Shown here in pieces: positions 48,049 through 60,906 of a stretch of DNA of 64,000 bases. The stretch is taken from assembly GCA_009363875.1 (NCBI GenBank), contig CM018694.1:26235415-26299414 (forward strand), written 5' to 3'. Source of the DNA: Mikania micrantha (taxonomy: Eukaryota; Streptophyta; Magnoliopsida; Asterales; Asteraceae). The notes below the pieces were generated by a model. The model was not told where the DNA came from. It did no database searches and worked only from the letters and a program-made list of their open reading frames with translations. The stretch's first letter is position 1, and each line of letters begins with the position of its first letter. The position numbers were made by a program, and so were the translations under genes.

Positions 48049-50066
48049 TTATACAAACCTTAGTTGTTATACAAACCTTAGTTATGTAAGGCTTATGAAT
48101 GTTGTATTCAAGATCTTTAATTAAGATATTTTAATCAATTCAATTTAGGTTGAGTATTTAGTTAGAAATCAATTTCTTTCATATTGAAACATTTTAAGTA
48201 TAAAATTTATAAATCATTTTATTTAACTAAACGTAATTTAATTTAGCTTGTTAGACTTAGGTCAATTTCATTTAATTAGCCTTTGGTTCGTTATTAGATT
48301 TTGACTTTCCTATGATTCTTGAATCACCCTTGTGTATAACTTAGTCTAGAGAACTCAAAGGAACTCTCTAACTTAGTAATATAGTTGCATAGAGGGTTCT
48401 AAGTGTTAGGTGTTGCAACCAATATCGTTTAGAAGATCAAGGCATCAACCCTAATCATGTTTATCCATTCATGTTTGCATTTTATTTTAGATTTAAAAGC
48501 TTTAATGCTTGGACTTTGGCATAAGTGTTAGCAATTCATTATACTCTTGTTGACAAAGCTAATGTTTAACCATTAGATTTCGTAAGTTGGTTTCATGCTT
48601 AAATTCCAAACCATACATGCATTCACGTGGGATCCCCATGCACACACACACACACATCCCTTGTATGCATGTGTTTACGTATCCCTTTAATGCACACTAT
48701 GTTATCCCCCATGCATACAATACATCCAAAGTTCATTGGTCATGATTGACAATTCTAATCCCAAACCCTTAGCCGAAGGAGTCAGCTTGGCTGGATAAGG
48801 GTGAAGGCCGAATGGGTTTGGCCGAACCTGGCCGAGCGACTGAGTTTCTTGGCCTAATAGCTTGGGCGACCGAAAGAGGAGGTTAGCCGATTGGGGCTGC
48901 CAAATGAATGTTTGGCCGAAAAGGTTTGACCGAATGAGAAGGGTGGGCTATTCGGCCGAAGGTGGCCATTCGACCATCTGTATCCTTGGCCCTTCGGCCG
49001 CCAATCTTGCATCAAGGCTATTCCCCATTTTTTAGCTAAACGACTAGAACGTGTACCAGCACTTGTTCCCAACATCTTCTAGAGGGTTTCTGATTTCCCT
49101 AAAGTTTTCAGGTGTTTGAACCGGTTTCTAGGAGGGTTCGAGCTATGGGGTTTGAAAACCCTAAAATCGCAACAAAAGACTCGCTTTTACCTCAAATCAG
49201 CCGGATAAAAGCTCATATCTGTTGTACTTCTGAGATCTACAAGTTGTGAGGGTTGTTTTGACACCAAAATCAACGAATTTGGTGGAGTTCTAAAAGAGTT
49301 AGGGTTTGAATTTCTAGAGAGAGAGTGTAGAGAGAGAAAGTGACGGTGGGGATAAGAGAGAGGTGGTTGTTGTGAGGAAGATGAGGCATTTAATGCCTCA
49401 TTAAAGTTTCCAACTTACCCGCGTGTTCGGTCTCGCTCGGTTTTGCTCGGTTCTGCGTAAAAGCGTTGTTTCGTTCTATTTTCGTAAAAAAATGTTACGA
49501 TTTTAAAATAGGATTTATAAAATCAAATTAGATTGTGATTCCTAATAAGTTTACAAAATATCTTTCGTTTATTTAAATTTTTTGAAAACGTTTAAATTAC
49601 CGTTTAAATCAAATCGTATACTCGCCATGCGTATTCGTTCGAATCGTCACTCGTACGAATACGATGATAACTACACTTTTCAATATGGTTTTCTAATTAT
49701 AGGACATCATACAGAACGTTAAACTTTCAGATGTATTCGTATAGATCGTCACCTATACGAATAATCCGTCCATTTAGCATTCCTGTAACGACATCCGTTA
49801 TTGTTTTGTTCTATTCAACCTCGCATACATTTTATACAAAATAGCCTATTAACAAGCATTCATGTGTCAGTTCAATGTTGTCTGATATGTTTCTGACTGT
49901 TAAACCGTGGGATTTAATTAGATTGCTGAAACAATTGCATATTAGTTTAGTGTCAAGCATTACATGACAATTGCATACAAATAGTTCACATAGTTTGTAC
50001 CTGAGTTTCTATGCAAGTTACTGTGCAGATCACTGTTCCGGTTACGTTTCCGACACAGATGTTACA
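48049..50066 (-). repeat. M: right LTR (5' LTR in element sense), inner end deleted
   Basis: It aligns with the left LTR from about 32165 onward and ends GATGTTACA at 50066, beside the ACTTG duplication. The first 1.9 kb or so, the primer site, gag and protease are lost. At the join TTATACAAACCTTAGT occurs twice in a row (48049-48064 and 48066-48081). CCGAA-rich sequence lies at 48770-48990. Confidence 0.85.
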
Positions 50067-51590
50067 ACTTGTATACCTATGTTGATGCTGCAAGAAATTG
50101 AATGTATCCTTTAAAAGATATGACTTTGCTAGTGGAAGATCCATAGGGGAATGGACATTCTTTATGCGTTATGTTTGGGGGAAACAAATCTATTAGTTTA
50201 TAAACTAGATTCGAATATAAAAGATGGTTATTGTCTGTTTTGAATTTGATGAAGATGATTCACAAGTGGTGTGAACATCTATAAAATATGTGTGCTATAA
50301 GATAATGTACAAGAGTGTGTAATATATAAGTAGCGGGAGTGTTTGTTGGTAATTGTTTGGAATTGTAGTAACCATTTTAAACTTTTAACTAGTCATATTA
50401 ATTATAAAATCAGATTTTACGATAGCGAAAGCGTTTAAGTTACACATTTTGTTACGTAAACAAAATTCCCAAAACCAGGACTCCAATTACCTACGAATAA
50501 ACGAAAAACAACCATAGGGTGTTTAGAATTGACCTCAATGAAGAACCTCCAAAAACACACCCTTGGTGGTTCGGCTATGGTGGTGGTGGCTATATGGTGC
50601 TTGGCTGAAACCCTAGATTAGAGGGGAGGGTGGCCGTGAGGTGTGCTGGAGAAGAGAGAGTGAGAGAGTTGAAAAATGTGAGTCAAAAGTGGTAGGTTGG
50701 ATCTACATTAAAAGTCAGATTTAGATCCACCATTTAGGAATTTTGAATTTACTAATTCAAAAGTAATTCCCTCCTTTTTTATTTTACATTTTATTAAAAT
50801 AAAGTATTTAAATTTAATTAAACTCTTTTAGTAACTAAACTATTTAATTATTACTCTCCATATTAGTAACTAACAACTAGTTAGTAACATTTAATTAAAT
50901 GTCTAAAGTTTAAGTAATTAAACTTTATCAATTTAATTATAATTAATTATCACAATAATTAATTCCTTCAATATTATTATTATTTCATAAATAATAATAA
51001 CACACCACTTTATATAATTCGTGAAATTGAATATGTCGAAAACAAATTTTAGAAATAATCACATTACTATCTTCCAAAGTGTAACTCTTTGGATCGTACC
51101 CTGATAGCAACATTGATATTATCGATGATCGGACATCACATATCCAACAAACTCCCACTTGGACGATTCATCGCACAATTCCTTCAACGTAGATAGTGTT
51201 GGACACCTAGTTGCATCGCGCTGCCCCTAGCAGGGTATGACTTCTAAAGTCAACCAAAACTTTTAGTTCAAGTAACCCTTTACTTAACTAAAATTATAGC
51301 CATGGTAACCTTTATCTATTTATCCTTTCTAAGTGACATTCTTTGAACATGAGACATGGATCACATATCATTCTCATATGTTTTTCAAACATTCTGATTC
51401 TCATTCTTCATTTTAAAATGGTCTAACAAACTACTCTTAGTTTGAGCACAGCCATGCATTTACGCCGGTTTAAATTAACAAGGGAGCCAGAATATCATCT
51501 CTTAATTATACAAGAGTATAGAATCCCTTTGGCAGCATACAACCCCCAGTTAGTTTCAGAACCATTCCCAATCAAATATCCTTATTACTT
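50067..51590. other. End of X-B and start of X-C, AT-rich, no gene
   Basis: 50067-50154 closes unit B. 50155-50692 is sequence missing from the equivalent place at 26460 and contains one AGTGG-loop hairpin (about 50259-50277). 50693-51590 matches 26461-27351. No coding similarity seen. Confidence 0.55.
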
Positions 51591-53635
51591 AGTTCTAACG
51601 AACTAATGACGACTTAAATGTGGTGTTTTCAGGTGAATGGAAAGGGTGATGGCGCACATGATCGGAAATAGCGAGGAGGATCGGATCGAACATGTTTTGG
51701 TTGTAACTCAACAACTTTTGTAAATTTTTGTTAATGTTGTAATGGGGTTTTTAAAGGTAGAATTAACTTAAGTATAGATGTTTGGTGAACATTGGGTTAT
51801 TTTGGTGACTAAAAAGTATGTTTTAATTTGAAAAATCTGGGACCTAATTTAAATAGTCGTTTAAAACACGTGTTTTTCGTGTGTGGGTTTTCGGGCTTAC
51901 AAGTTGGCATCAGAGCTAATGGTTTGAGGGATTCGAGTGCATCGCGAATACTTGAACTCAAATCCTTGTGCTTTTTATACGGGGAGTAACGCTCGATCCA
52001 AGATCCGATCACAATGTTGGGTGTTAAGGTAACAAGTTTGTTGTTTATTTACCTTAGTTGCATATGTTTAACGGTGTTTGTGGTGAAATTGTTTTGTTTA
52101 ACTGAAATTCCTAGTTATAATATGGTGAGATGAAGTTAAGGAATTTGTCAAATGAAGTATATGATGTTTTGTCTTGCCAACATAGTATTATATTCTTGAC
52201 ATGGACATGATCTTAATGGAATCAACTCATACTATGAATATGAAAATTAGGTAAGGTGTTTGGGGTTTGATATTATGTTGTCTTTTGGATCATAATTATT
52301 TCTATGGATTAGGAGGTAAGGCAATAGTAAGTTATTTTTCTATTCGACCAAATAGTAAGTCACCCACCTATTATACTTGATATGGCTATTTGGTTTTATG
52401 CATATAGGTGTATATGTGTATCTAATGTATGTGCAATATACATTAGATGTTGAAATTCGGTGAATTGGTGTTTGCATATTGGGTGTGTGACAATAACATG
52501 CAATATGTGTTATATTTGCTTAGTTATTGTAATGGAGTTAGTTTACAAATGGTGTGGTGAAATAAGTATTATTCACGAGGGGTGTGAACTTCTTATTAGA
52601 AGTTTGACTGAAAATGGTCAAATAATCTGAATTGGTGTTTGTGCATTTGTTGTTTGTCAATAACGTGCAATAGGTGTTACATTTGCTTAGTTATTGTAAA
52701 TTTTTATGTTTTCAATTGGTGTGGAGAAATAAGAATGATTCACAAGTGGTGTGAACTTCTTATTTGAAGTTTGACTGAGACTGGTCAAACAATTCACAAG
52801 TGTTGTGAAGTTGGAGATGGGTTGATTCACAAGTGTTGTGAACTTCCCATGGTGAATTTTATGGTGTTAAGGTAAATCACAAGTGGTGTGATTACCTACC
52901 TTGAGAATCCTTGGAGAATAAGGAGGTCTCAAGGAAATCAGGTGAAAATTCATGTAAGTCCACAAGTGTGTGGCATTGGGGAGAATTATCCTTTGGGTGA
53001 AAATTTCATGTAAGTCCACAGGTGTGTGGCATTGGGGAGAATTCACCTTAGGGTGAAAATTTCATGTAAGTCCACAGATGTATGGCATTAGGAGAATTCA
53101 CTTTCGGGTGAAAAATTATGTAAGTCCACAGGTGTGTGGCATTAGGAAGAATTCACTTTCGGGTGAAAACTTATGTAAGTCCACAAGTGTGTGGCATTGG
53201 GGAGAATTCACTTTCGGGTGAAAATTTATGTAAATCCAAAGGTGTGTAGCATTGGGAAGAATTCACTTTCTGGTAAAAACTTATGTATGTCCACAAGTGT
53301 GTAGCATTGGGGATAATTCACTTTCGGGTGAAAATTTATAAGACCATTGTTATGTGGTGTGGGATTTCTCATGTGAGACCACCGGTGAGTGGCGTTGAGA
53401 CTGGTAGGTAAATTCATCTTTGTGTGGCATTAATATTTTCTTGTAACGTCACATTGTGTGGCCTTGGGGGTAAATCACATGTGTGAATTAAATAAGTAAC
53501 GAATACAATGCCTTTGGGCTTTGGGCAGTTTGAATGATTAGCAATGGTTTATGTATGAACGTTGAATAAATAAATTATTAATTAAGATGATCTACACGTG
53601 GTGTAGACATCTATATTTGAAATATTGATTGAGAT
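51591..53635 (+). mobile_element. X-C: third noncoding unit, left part
   Basis: It matches X-A and X-B, with the LTR-like end at 51901 and TTGGCATCAGAGCT from 51904. It has AGTGG-loop hairpins and seven or so units of the 56-bp minisatellite (52940-53335). S3 interrupts it after GAGAT; it continues at 57101. Confidence 0.6.
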
Positions 53636-55499
53636 TGTCACACCCCCCTTGCGCCGTGTGTGGAATCCACGACGCGGTGACGATATGGTTGAATCATGCA
53701 CAAGTATTGAATAAGAACAACCACAATGTATTACTAAATTTCATAATGTTTAGACCATTGTTTAGTTACAGACATTCAATCTATCTACCAAAACAATGAC
53801 AACTACGGACCCAAAAATATTGTTTACAAAATAAGACACAAACATGACAATTAAACAATTAGAATTTAATGGGTATCTAATCCATACTAGCTTGTTTCTT
53901 CATCTCGTTCTATCTTAGAATGGTCCCCTTAGTTGTCCATTAGAATGCCTTAAACCTGATTACCTAAACACGTGAAAAGTAACTGTCAACTACAAAAGTA
54001 GTTGGTGAGAACAATAGGTTTAACATTTGTAATTATGAATCTGCATTATAAGGCATATGTATAAATCAATGAATGAAATTACATGGATGGTTGCAACCCA
54101 AACTAACATCAAGTATGTAAAACGTGTCCAAATAGTCATCAGACTGTTTGCTAGAAAAACCAACATATATTCAAGTCCCAAACTACGTTTGGAGTTAGAA
54201 AATTTGTCAGCAACTTTGAATAACCATAATGCATCCAACACTGCAGTTAGCTTTTAAAACAAATTTAAAAGCTAACTCCAGCTTGGTGTAAACGAATGTG
54301 TCCGCTTTCCCTTGTTGTGATCACCCAGTACTAACGCTAATGAATATGTAACTTGATGCGTGTATAAGTTTGTTCACAACGATGAACACCATGCTTTTGA
54401 ATACTTTGATTTGAAACCATTGATTTAATGCCGTATTTGATATTATGATTGAAAACCTTGCTTGAATGCCATGAATTGAATCCTTTGTTTGAACACCACC
54501 ATGAAAACTATTGGTTGAATACCTTGTTTGAAACCTTTGATTTAATACATAGAATAGTGTCCTTGTATAGTAACAAGTTTTATAAAATAACCTTTCATGT
54601 AAATTAGATATAAAACAGTTTAATGATCCTTTTATAAAGCAATTTAGTAGAGCTTGTTAAACAGTGGATAAAACCATTATAAATGGTTGATAAATCCTTT
54701 GAAAATAGTTGAGAAATCCCTTGGATTTCTAGATTAAACCTGTAACATTGCAACAACAGCATAACTCTTGTATATGAAATATGATTTGCACAAAGAATGT
54801 TTGTTCACGTGTTCCACCCCAAAACAGTTGAAAAACAGTAAAAGAGGGGCTAAATTTCTCACCTGTCTGCAGTAGACTCTGAACTATAACAAGTAGCAAG
54901 TAGCAAACAAGACCTCTAACTGGTTCCTATATCATTGTAATCATACATAAGATATAAGATTTATGATTGTATAGACTTTGACTTATTGATTGACTTGTGC
55001 TATCCTGATCTTGATTAACTCTTGATTTCTTGATCTCATGTTTATGAATGTTGTGTGAATTTGAATATCTTGATTGAGTCACTTGATCGTTAACTAATTC
55101 TTGAAACAAAATGTGTCATGTTCTTTTATGCACAACTTGTGCACATAAAATAACAAGTGTTGATGATTTTTGATAACCATTGTTTAACATGTAAATTGAA
55201 GATATGTTACAATGCTTCTAAGCCCTTTTATGTTTATGACTTGATCATATAATTGGGTTATAGGTTACACTTAAACCAATCATGATCATTTCATAATTAA
55301 TGAAGAAAAAGGCCAAGCTTGGGCCTAAGCATTGGTTATTGGGCCCTTATGCCATATGTATAATGCATATGCCAATTGGGCCATAGTGGGCCGATTGTAA
55401 CTCAACTGGGCCGAATTCTAAATTTCGACTTGATTGGAGTGGGTGTGGGCCGAACAATGTGTATATGGGCCAGTTTATGGGTTTGTTGGGCCATTCAAC

Positions 55500-56000
55500 T
55501 GATGTTCGGCTAATGATTCCGAAATGCTCACATGTTACCAGCGAACCTTCTTGTGGACATTCTAGGTTCGGCTACATCCTAGGAGTCATAGGTTCGCCCA
55601 TGCAATTGGTTCGTTCATCACGAGGGTTCGGAGGTAACATGCAAAGGTTCGGCCGGCTACATGGTTCGGCTAGGACGAAGAAAAAGATTCGCTCGTTCAT
55701 GGAGAGTTCAGCTGATGCATGGGTTCGCCATGAGCTCAAAGGTTCGTTCATGTGCAAGATTCCAGCAAGGTTCGGTGTAGGTGCTAACAGAAAGGTTCGG
55801 CCATGGGGGAAGCTTCAGCCAAGAAGGTTCGTTCATGAATAAAAGGTTCGATGATGGTTCGTGTGATGCTCGAGGGTTCGCCTGGCAAGATAAGGTTCGT
55901 GTGATGGTTCGCGAGTTCGTGGGTTCGTGGATATGCGAAAAGGTTCGTGAGGCCCCTAAGGGTTCGGCTGATGTTCATCGAACATATAGGTTCGGCGACG
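55500..56000 (-). repeat. GGTTCG array in S3
   Basis: About twenty GGTTCG in 500 bp. The open frames at 55459-56140 run through it and show no family likeness. Confidence 0.85.
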
Positions 56001-56830
56001 GCTTGAATCTCACGAACCTGTGTGTTCTCATCTTCCTCATCAACTCTAACCTTCTATTTAAGGTTTCCCATGGTGTTGCTGCATGCGTGTGTGCTCTCAT
56101 GAAGGTTGTGGCTCGGCTGAATCGGCTCAGAGATGGCTAGAACTTGGGTTTAGATAAATACATAAAAAACCCTATTTTTTAGTGATCTTTCTCGAAGCAT
56201 ACCTCAATTTTGGCCGGACAAATCCATAGATATGTTGTACTTCCTTGTAGTACTCGACGAGAGCTACGCGTGGACGCCAAGAACATCTAAATCCGTCAAG
56301 AAACGAAGGAGATACGCGCGTTTGAAGTTTAGATTTCTAGAGAGAGGTGGGAGACGAAAATCTAGAGAGAGAGAGGGTTGTTGCAGCAATAAATGAAGGA
56401 AAAGCCTTCTTCAAGGCTTTTATACTACGAGTGGTATTCGGGATCGTTTCGTTTGCTCGGTTCGCGCTTTCGTCGCGTTTCTGGAAATTTTACGCGGTTT
56501 AAATAAAATAGTTATTATTCTCATCATCTTGATGAGTTTCAAAATTTTAAAAATGTAAAATAAATTATTTCACTTATTTTTACACTTCGTTCGTTGACAG
56601 ACCGTTAAACAACCACAATTACGTGTATACCCGCAATCGCGTACGTTTTTGATCGTATATTTATTGTTGTTTAATCATAATTATAAGTTCAACATTCATA
56701 TCGTTATGGATCGTCACCCATAATTATACTCAGTCTCGCTTACGTATTACGATTTTTGTTTAATTAATTCGTTTGTCATACTATTCGTCTAAACACTACG
56801 CACTAACACTATCCCATTCCACCATTCCAC

Positions 56831-56917
56831 CGAACGCAATATATGTATAGGGCATACCCTAGAGTTTAGCTACCTGCCTTATCTGACGCCGTCCCACCCC
56901 TGTTTCGATATAATACG
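56831..56917 (-). promoter_or_regulatory. Structured module, copy in S3
   Basis: Given as + strand, CGAAcgCA (56831-56838) faces TGTTTCG (56911-56917). The core in element sense is ATGCCCTATACATA. It lies about 200 bp from the LTR start in element sense. Confidence 0.5.
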
Positions 56918-57100
56918 ATACTGTTGTTGCCTAGCGAAATCGACTGTAAATAGATAATGCATACTTGTTCCTATTTAATTAGGCTCCTATAACACAGAAA
57001 CACAATCATGAACATATGAATCACATTGACTGATTGGACATGAATACACATTGTTCTAACACTGTTGACGACTACCATGACTAAATGTACAGATGTTACA

Positions 57101-57515
57101 GAGATGATCTACAAGTGATGTAGACATCTACATTTGAAATTGCTAACTAGGATGATGAACAAGTGGTGTAGACACCTATATTTTAAATGCTAATTGAAAT
57201 AAACTACAACTGGTGTAGATTTTTGTATATAATTGTGGTGTTAAGGCGTGTGGTCTAGTATGTGGTTGGCAGTGGGAGAAAGCATACGCATTACAAGTAT
57301 GTATTGTATGATGTGTCTTAAATCTTTTAAATGATTGTAGAATGGTGGTGTCTATACTCGTGGTGGAGTCCAGTCCTAAATGAATGAATACATTCAATGC
57401 GGGTGAAAATTATGAACAAATTGTATGGTGATGGAAACTAAATCTTCTAAATCCCAAGACACTAACTAAGGCACAATCATGTTGTATCAAAGAGGCGGTG
57501 GGTTGGCGGCTGGGT
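57101..57515 (+). mobile_element. X-C: right part, cut by LTR Q
   Basis: It continues X-C and matches 29376-29780 of X-B. It ends inside the structured module: the left arm and GGTGGG block (57481-57515) remain, and Q starts within the CTGGGT block. Confidence 0.65.
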
Positions 57516-57990
57516 TGTCACACCCCAAGCCGGCGGGATTGGATCGGAGTCATCGTCGGGCAGAAGGTTCTCGGGGCGCGATATCGTGAGTGATAATCAA
57601 AGTGATCAGATTGTTTACATTGCACATGATATAAATGAGAAATGCTAAATAGAATAGAATTACAAAGTTAAATTACATCCGTATCGTTCATAATTTAACA
57701 ATGTAAATCTATCATAACATCATAAAATATCTATCTTGTAACTGCACAAGATATACAAAATAATTGTATAATGATGTTCCAAAATATGCAGGTCCAAAAA
57801 TAATAAGTCTTCTAACTAAGTCCTAGTCCAAAAGCATAAGCTTCTTAATAGACTTGTTCGTCACCTGAGAAGTCATGCAAAAATAAAGTCAACACATGGT
57901 TGGTGAGTTCATATGGTTTAGTAATTGAAAATGATTTGTAAACCTTTTTCGTAAAGACCCTAACCTCATTAACATCACATTTATATCCAA

Positions 57991-58067
57991 ATCGGTATGC
58001 TTATATATAGGGCATATGTAAGGTCGAACTTACCGCCCGCCCAGCCAACATCCCACCACATACTAAT
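57991..58067 (-). promoter_or_regulatory. Structured module, copy in Q
   Basis: Given as + strand, ATCGGTATG (57991-57999) pairs with CATACTAAT (58059-58067), eight of nine. Core in element sense ATGCCCTATATATAAG. Confidence 0.6.
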
Positions 58068-59639
58068 CCACATATGACACTGTTGTTAAGCATAGTCAAG
58101 CATTTTTACCTAACACACACTTCCGTTCACAATAGTTCAAATGTACACTCAAGACCTTTGTTAAACCTTCGGGTAACAACCTTAATCTCATTAACTCAGT
58201 GATTCTTCAGTTCTTTGTTCCTGTAAATACAACAATTTGGAATCCTTGTTGATTCCTTAAGTTCATCACAACATGATCAACCACAGTAATTGTATGAACA
58301 GTCATAAATGCTTAATTAATTAAATAAATAACATTTAATAAAATCTAAGTCCTAATGATTGGGCCTTGGTCAACTCGAGTGGACTAGTCTAGCAATCAGG
58401 TACTTAGTAGTTAGGGGTTCTGTAAATATCATCAAACATATGACCTACAAATCAAACGGTCCAGCTAGGACTTCTTGAAATGTAAGGTTTTTGTTTCGTA
58501 CTTGATTCGTTTTCTTTCGTCCCTTGTTTCGTATCGTTTCGTTGGCATATGTTATCTTTGATATTTCCCAGACTTTCCCTTAAAATGATTTGTTGATTCG
58601 TTGAACTCACACACTTGTTTCGTCCAAATAGTTTCGTTTGATTCGTTGAACTCCCACACTTGTTTCGTCAAAATAGTTTTGTTTGATTCGTGAAATGTTT
58701 AGTTTAATTCAATTACCCACTTAAATCATAAGTAGATAAACTTAGTAAAAGCTGCATAAATTTACCTAGACATGATCTAGGATATCATTCATACATGTAA
58801 AACATATTGGATTTAAAAGCATTTATGTAAACAACTTAAATAAACAGTTTACGCACGCTTCTCAGCCCCGTGTTTTAAAACAAAAATGCTTTGAAAAGGG
58901 GCAATGAACTCAATTGTGTTGCTATGTAACTGATATATCACAAAATGCACGCTCATTCTTGTAGCTTAGGTCTCTTTAGTTCCTGAGTTGTTTTAAAAGA
59001 ATTCGAATACTATAAGTACACGTATTAGCCGTCGCACCTAAGGTTTGGTCTTGGTGTGTGTAACTAAGTGTCCTAATTTACTAAGTTTTTCTATGATCTA
59101 ATCTAATCAATCTAACTTAATTACCCATTGGTGACCCATAGCCCAAAGTTAGTTACAACAAATCTTTAATTGTCATGTTTAATAATTTTATTTTAAGTTA
59201 AAAACATCAATTAAGAAAATCATTCAATTTAATAAATCATTCTCTCAAACATTTCCTTTTTATCAAATATCGTTACTTGAATTAAAACACATCTAAACGA
59301 TGATGGGCCCTAATTAAGCCCCATTGGGCCCAATTAGGCCCATTGAGGGTGTTTGTTTCATTATCGATCACCATTCAAGTTCCTTGCATTATTTGACATA
59401 GCCCATTAACTTATACATAAGTTAATTATCCACGTTGAGGACCTTTCCCCATAGGCTAGTGTTTAAGATGTAGTTAACCCTCATGATTTAGGCAGTAGAT
59501 TTATGAAATAAACCCTACCTATTGGCCCATGCACACACACACGTAATATATTCCATGCATGCATGTATCCTTGAATTCCCATGAATTACACACACCCTAA
59601 TTTGCCATGTTTCATTGAATTTAAGTTGTACGTCTCACT

Positions 59640-60115
59640 GGCCAGCGAACCTTTGGACCCAGGCCAAGGTTCGGCTAAGTAGTAGAGAGGTTCGGCAAAT
59701 CTAGAGGAGTCCTAGGGTTCGGCTGCCATTTCCCATGCACTAAAGGTTTGGCCCCAAGGTTCCATTTGACACCCTAACTCCAACGAACCTTTAGGGTTCG
59801 GTCGTTAGGTTCGGCCTTCAAACGGGTTCGTCGGTCATGTAATTGGTTCGTAGTTTCATAGGTTCGGTCAACCCATGCGAGCAGGTTCGTTGAACCATGA
59901 GGTTCTCCACCCTAGGTTCGTGAGACCTAGGGCTCGCAGTCATTAGGTTCGTTGGGGAATGGTTCGGCCGTTACATGGGTTCGTGAAGCTAGGAGGTTCG
60001 TGGGTGGAGACAGGTTCGTTGCAGGGTGGTGTAAGGTTTGTCTCCCATGTACAGCGGTTTCGGGTTCGGCCCAACTCTCAAAGGTTCGGCCGCCTGGATA
60101 AGCCACGAACCTGTA
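59640..60115 (-). repeat. GGTTCG array in Q
   Basis: About twenty GGTTCG motifs in 475 bp, CGAACC in element sense. Confidence 0.83.
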
Positions 60116-60806
60116 TCATCTTCCCCTCCTAATGAGCTCAAACCTGTTACAATTTAGTCCCCATAGCCTACCAGTTGCGTGCAAGTGATTATACTAGGAT
60201 TTTCTAAGTTCGTAGGTCGGTTATACATTCAACAACAACAAAAATCGTGACACCCATCCTTAACCAAATTTAAAACCAAGATTTACCTCAAATATTCTGG
60301 ATGAATGCTCAACTAATTCGTACTTCCTTGATCTACGTTGTGTGGGGATCGTTTTGACACCAAGAATGCTCGAATCCAATAGAAATGAGCTCTAGATCTT
60401 AGAGAGAAGTTGGGTGGTTTTTTTTATAGAGAGAGGGTGACGAGTAGAGAGAGGGGATGAGGTTGGTGAATGAATTTATGGCATTTAATTGCCATAATTA
60501 TGGCTCAACACACCCGGTTGTTCGGTCTCGTTCGGTTTCGCGTAAAATGTCGTTTTCTCTCACGGTTTTTCGAAACAAAACGTCGCAGTTTATAAAATAA
60601 GATTTATAAAATTATTCTAAGGGTTATTCCTAGTAAATTAACTAATATCTTTTATTATTTTAAATTCTCAAAATGTTAATTTACGGTTTAAATTGAATCG
60701 TATGGTTGTCGCGTGTATTCGTTCGAATCGTCACCCGTACGAACACGACGATAACCATACTTTTCATATTGTGTTTTTAATTATCGAACACCATTCAGAA
60801 CATTAA

Positions 60807-60906
60807 NNNNNNNNNNNNNNNNNNNNNNNNNNNNNNNNNNNNNNNNNNNNNNNNNNNNNNNNNNNNNNNNNNNNNNNNNNNNNNNNNNNNNNNNNNNNNN
60901 NNNNNN
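60807..60906. other. Assembly gap, 100 N
   Basis: Exactly one hundred N, the usual placeholder for a scaffold gap of unknown size. Order and distance across it are not shown by the sequence. Confidence 0.99.

Larger units (their letters stand above)
30257..50066 (-). mobile_element. M: scrambled minus-oriented gypsy element with intact target duplication
   Basis: The left end is TGTCACACCC at 30257 and the right end is ATGTTACA at 50066. Both are flanked by ACTTG (30252-30256 and 50067-50071). The host sequence ACTTGTATACC continues across the site exactly as at 23227 in X-A. M therefore entered as one element of the E1-related family. Inside remain a left LTR cut at 33802, nested E3 and E4, an antisense RT-RNaseH-integrase piece (46037-48048) and a right LTR lacking its inner part. 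Gag, protease, primer site and integrase end are gone. Confidence 0.85.
53636..57100 (-). mobile_element. S3: solo LTR, minus-oriented, with 5-bp target duplication
   Basis: It starts TGTCACACCCCCC and ends GATGTTACA. GAGAT flanks it on both sides (53631-53635, 57101-57105). The empty site is seen in X-B near 29369-29385, where ATTGATTGAGAT runs straight into GATCTACAAG. It is the same family as S1. It has a TGGGCC cluster (55320-55500), a dense GGTTCG array (55500-56000) and a module (56831-56917). A repetitive stretch with TTTGAATACCTTG-type phrases lies at 54380-54545. No internal sequence remains. Confidence 0.93.
57516..60806 (-). repeat. Q: minus-oriented E1-family LTR running into the gap
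   Basis: It starts TGTCACACCCC with the GGGGCGCGATATCG block near 57577. It has a module (57991-58067), GATTCGTTGAACTC repeats (58560-58690), a GGCCCA cluster (59308-59345) and a GGTTCG array (59640-60115). It ends in Ns just before the expected LTR start, so solo LTR and full element cannot be told apart. The left flank is TGGGT. Confidence 0.82.

Noticed and set aside
54020..54257. Small frames on both strands within S3
   Set aside because: They are short, AT-rich and overlapping, with no family signature or conservation seen.
55459..56140. Overlapping open frames of 119 and 127 codons in S3
   Set aside because: They run through the GGTTCG array. The homologous stretches in S1 do not keep the same frames, and no domain is visible.
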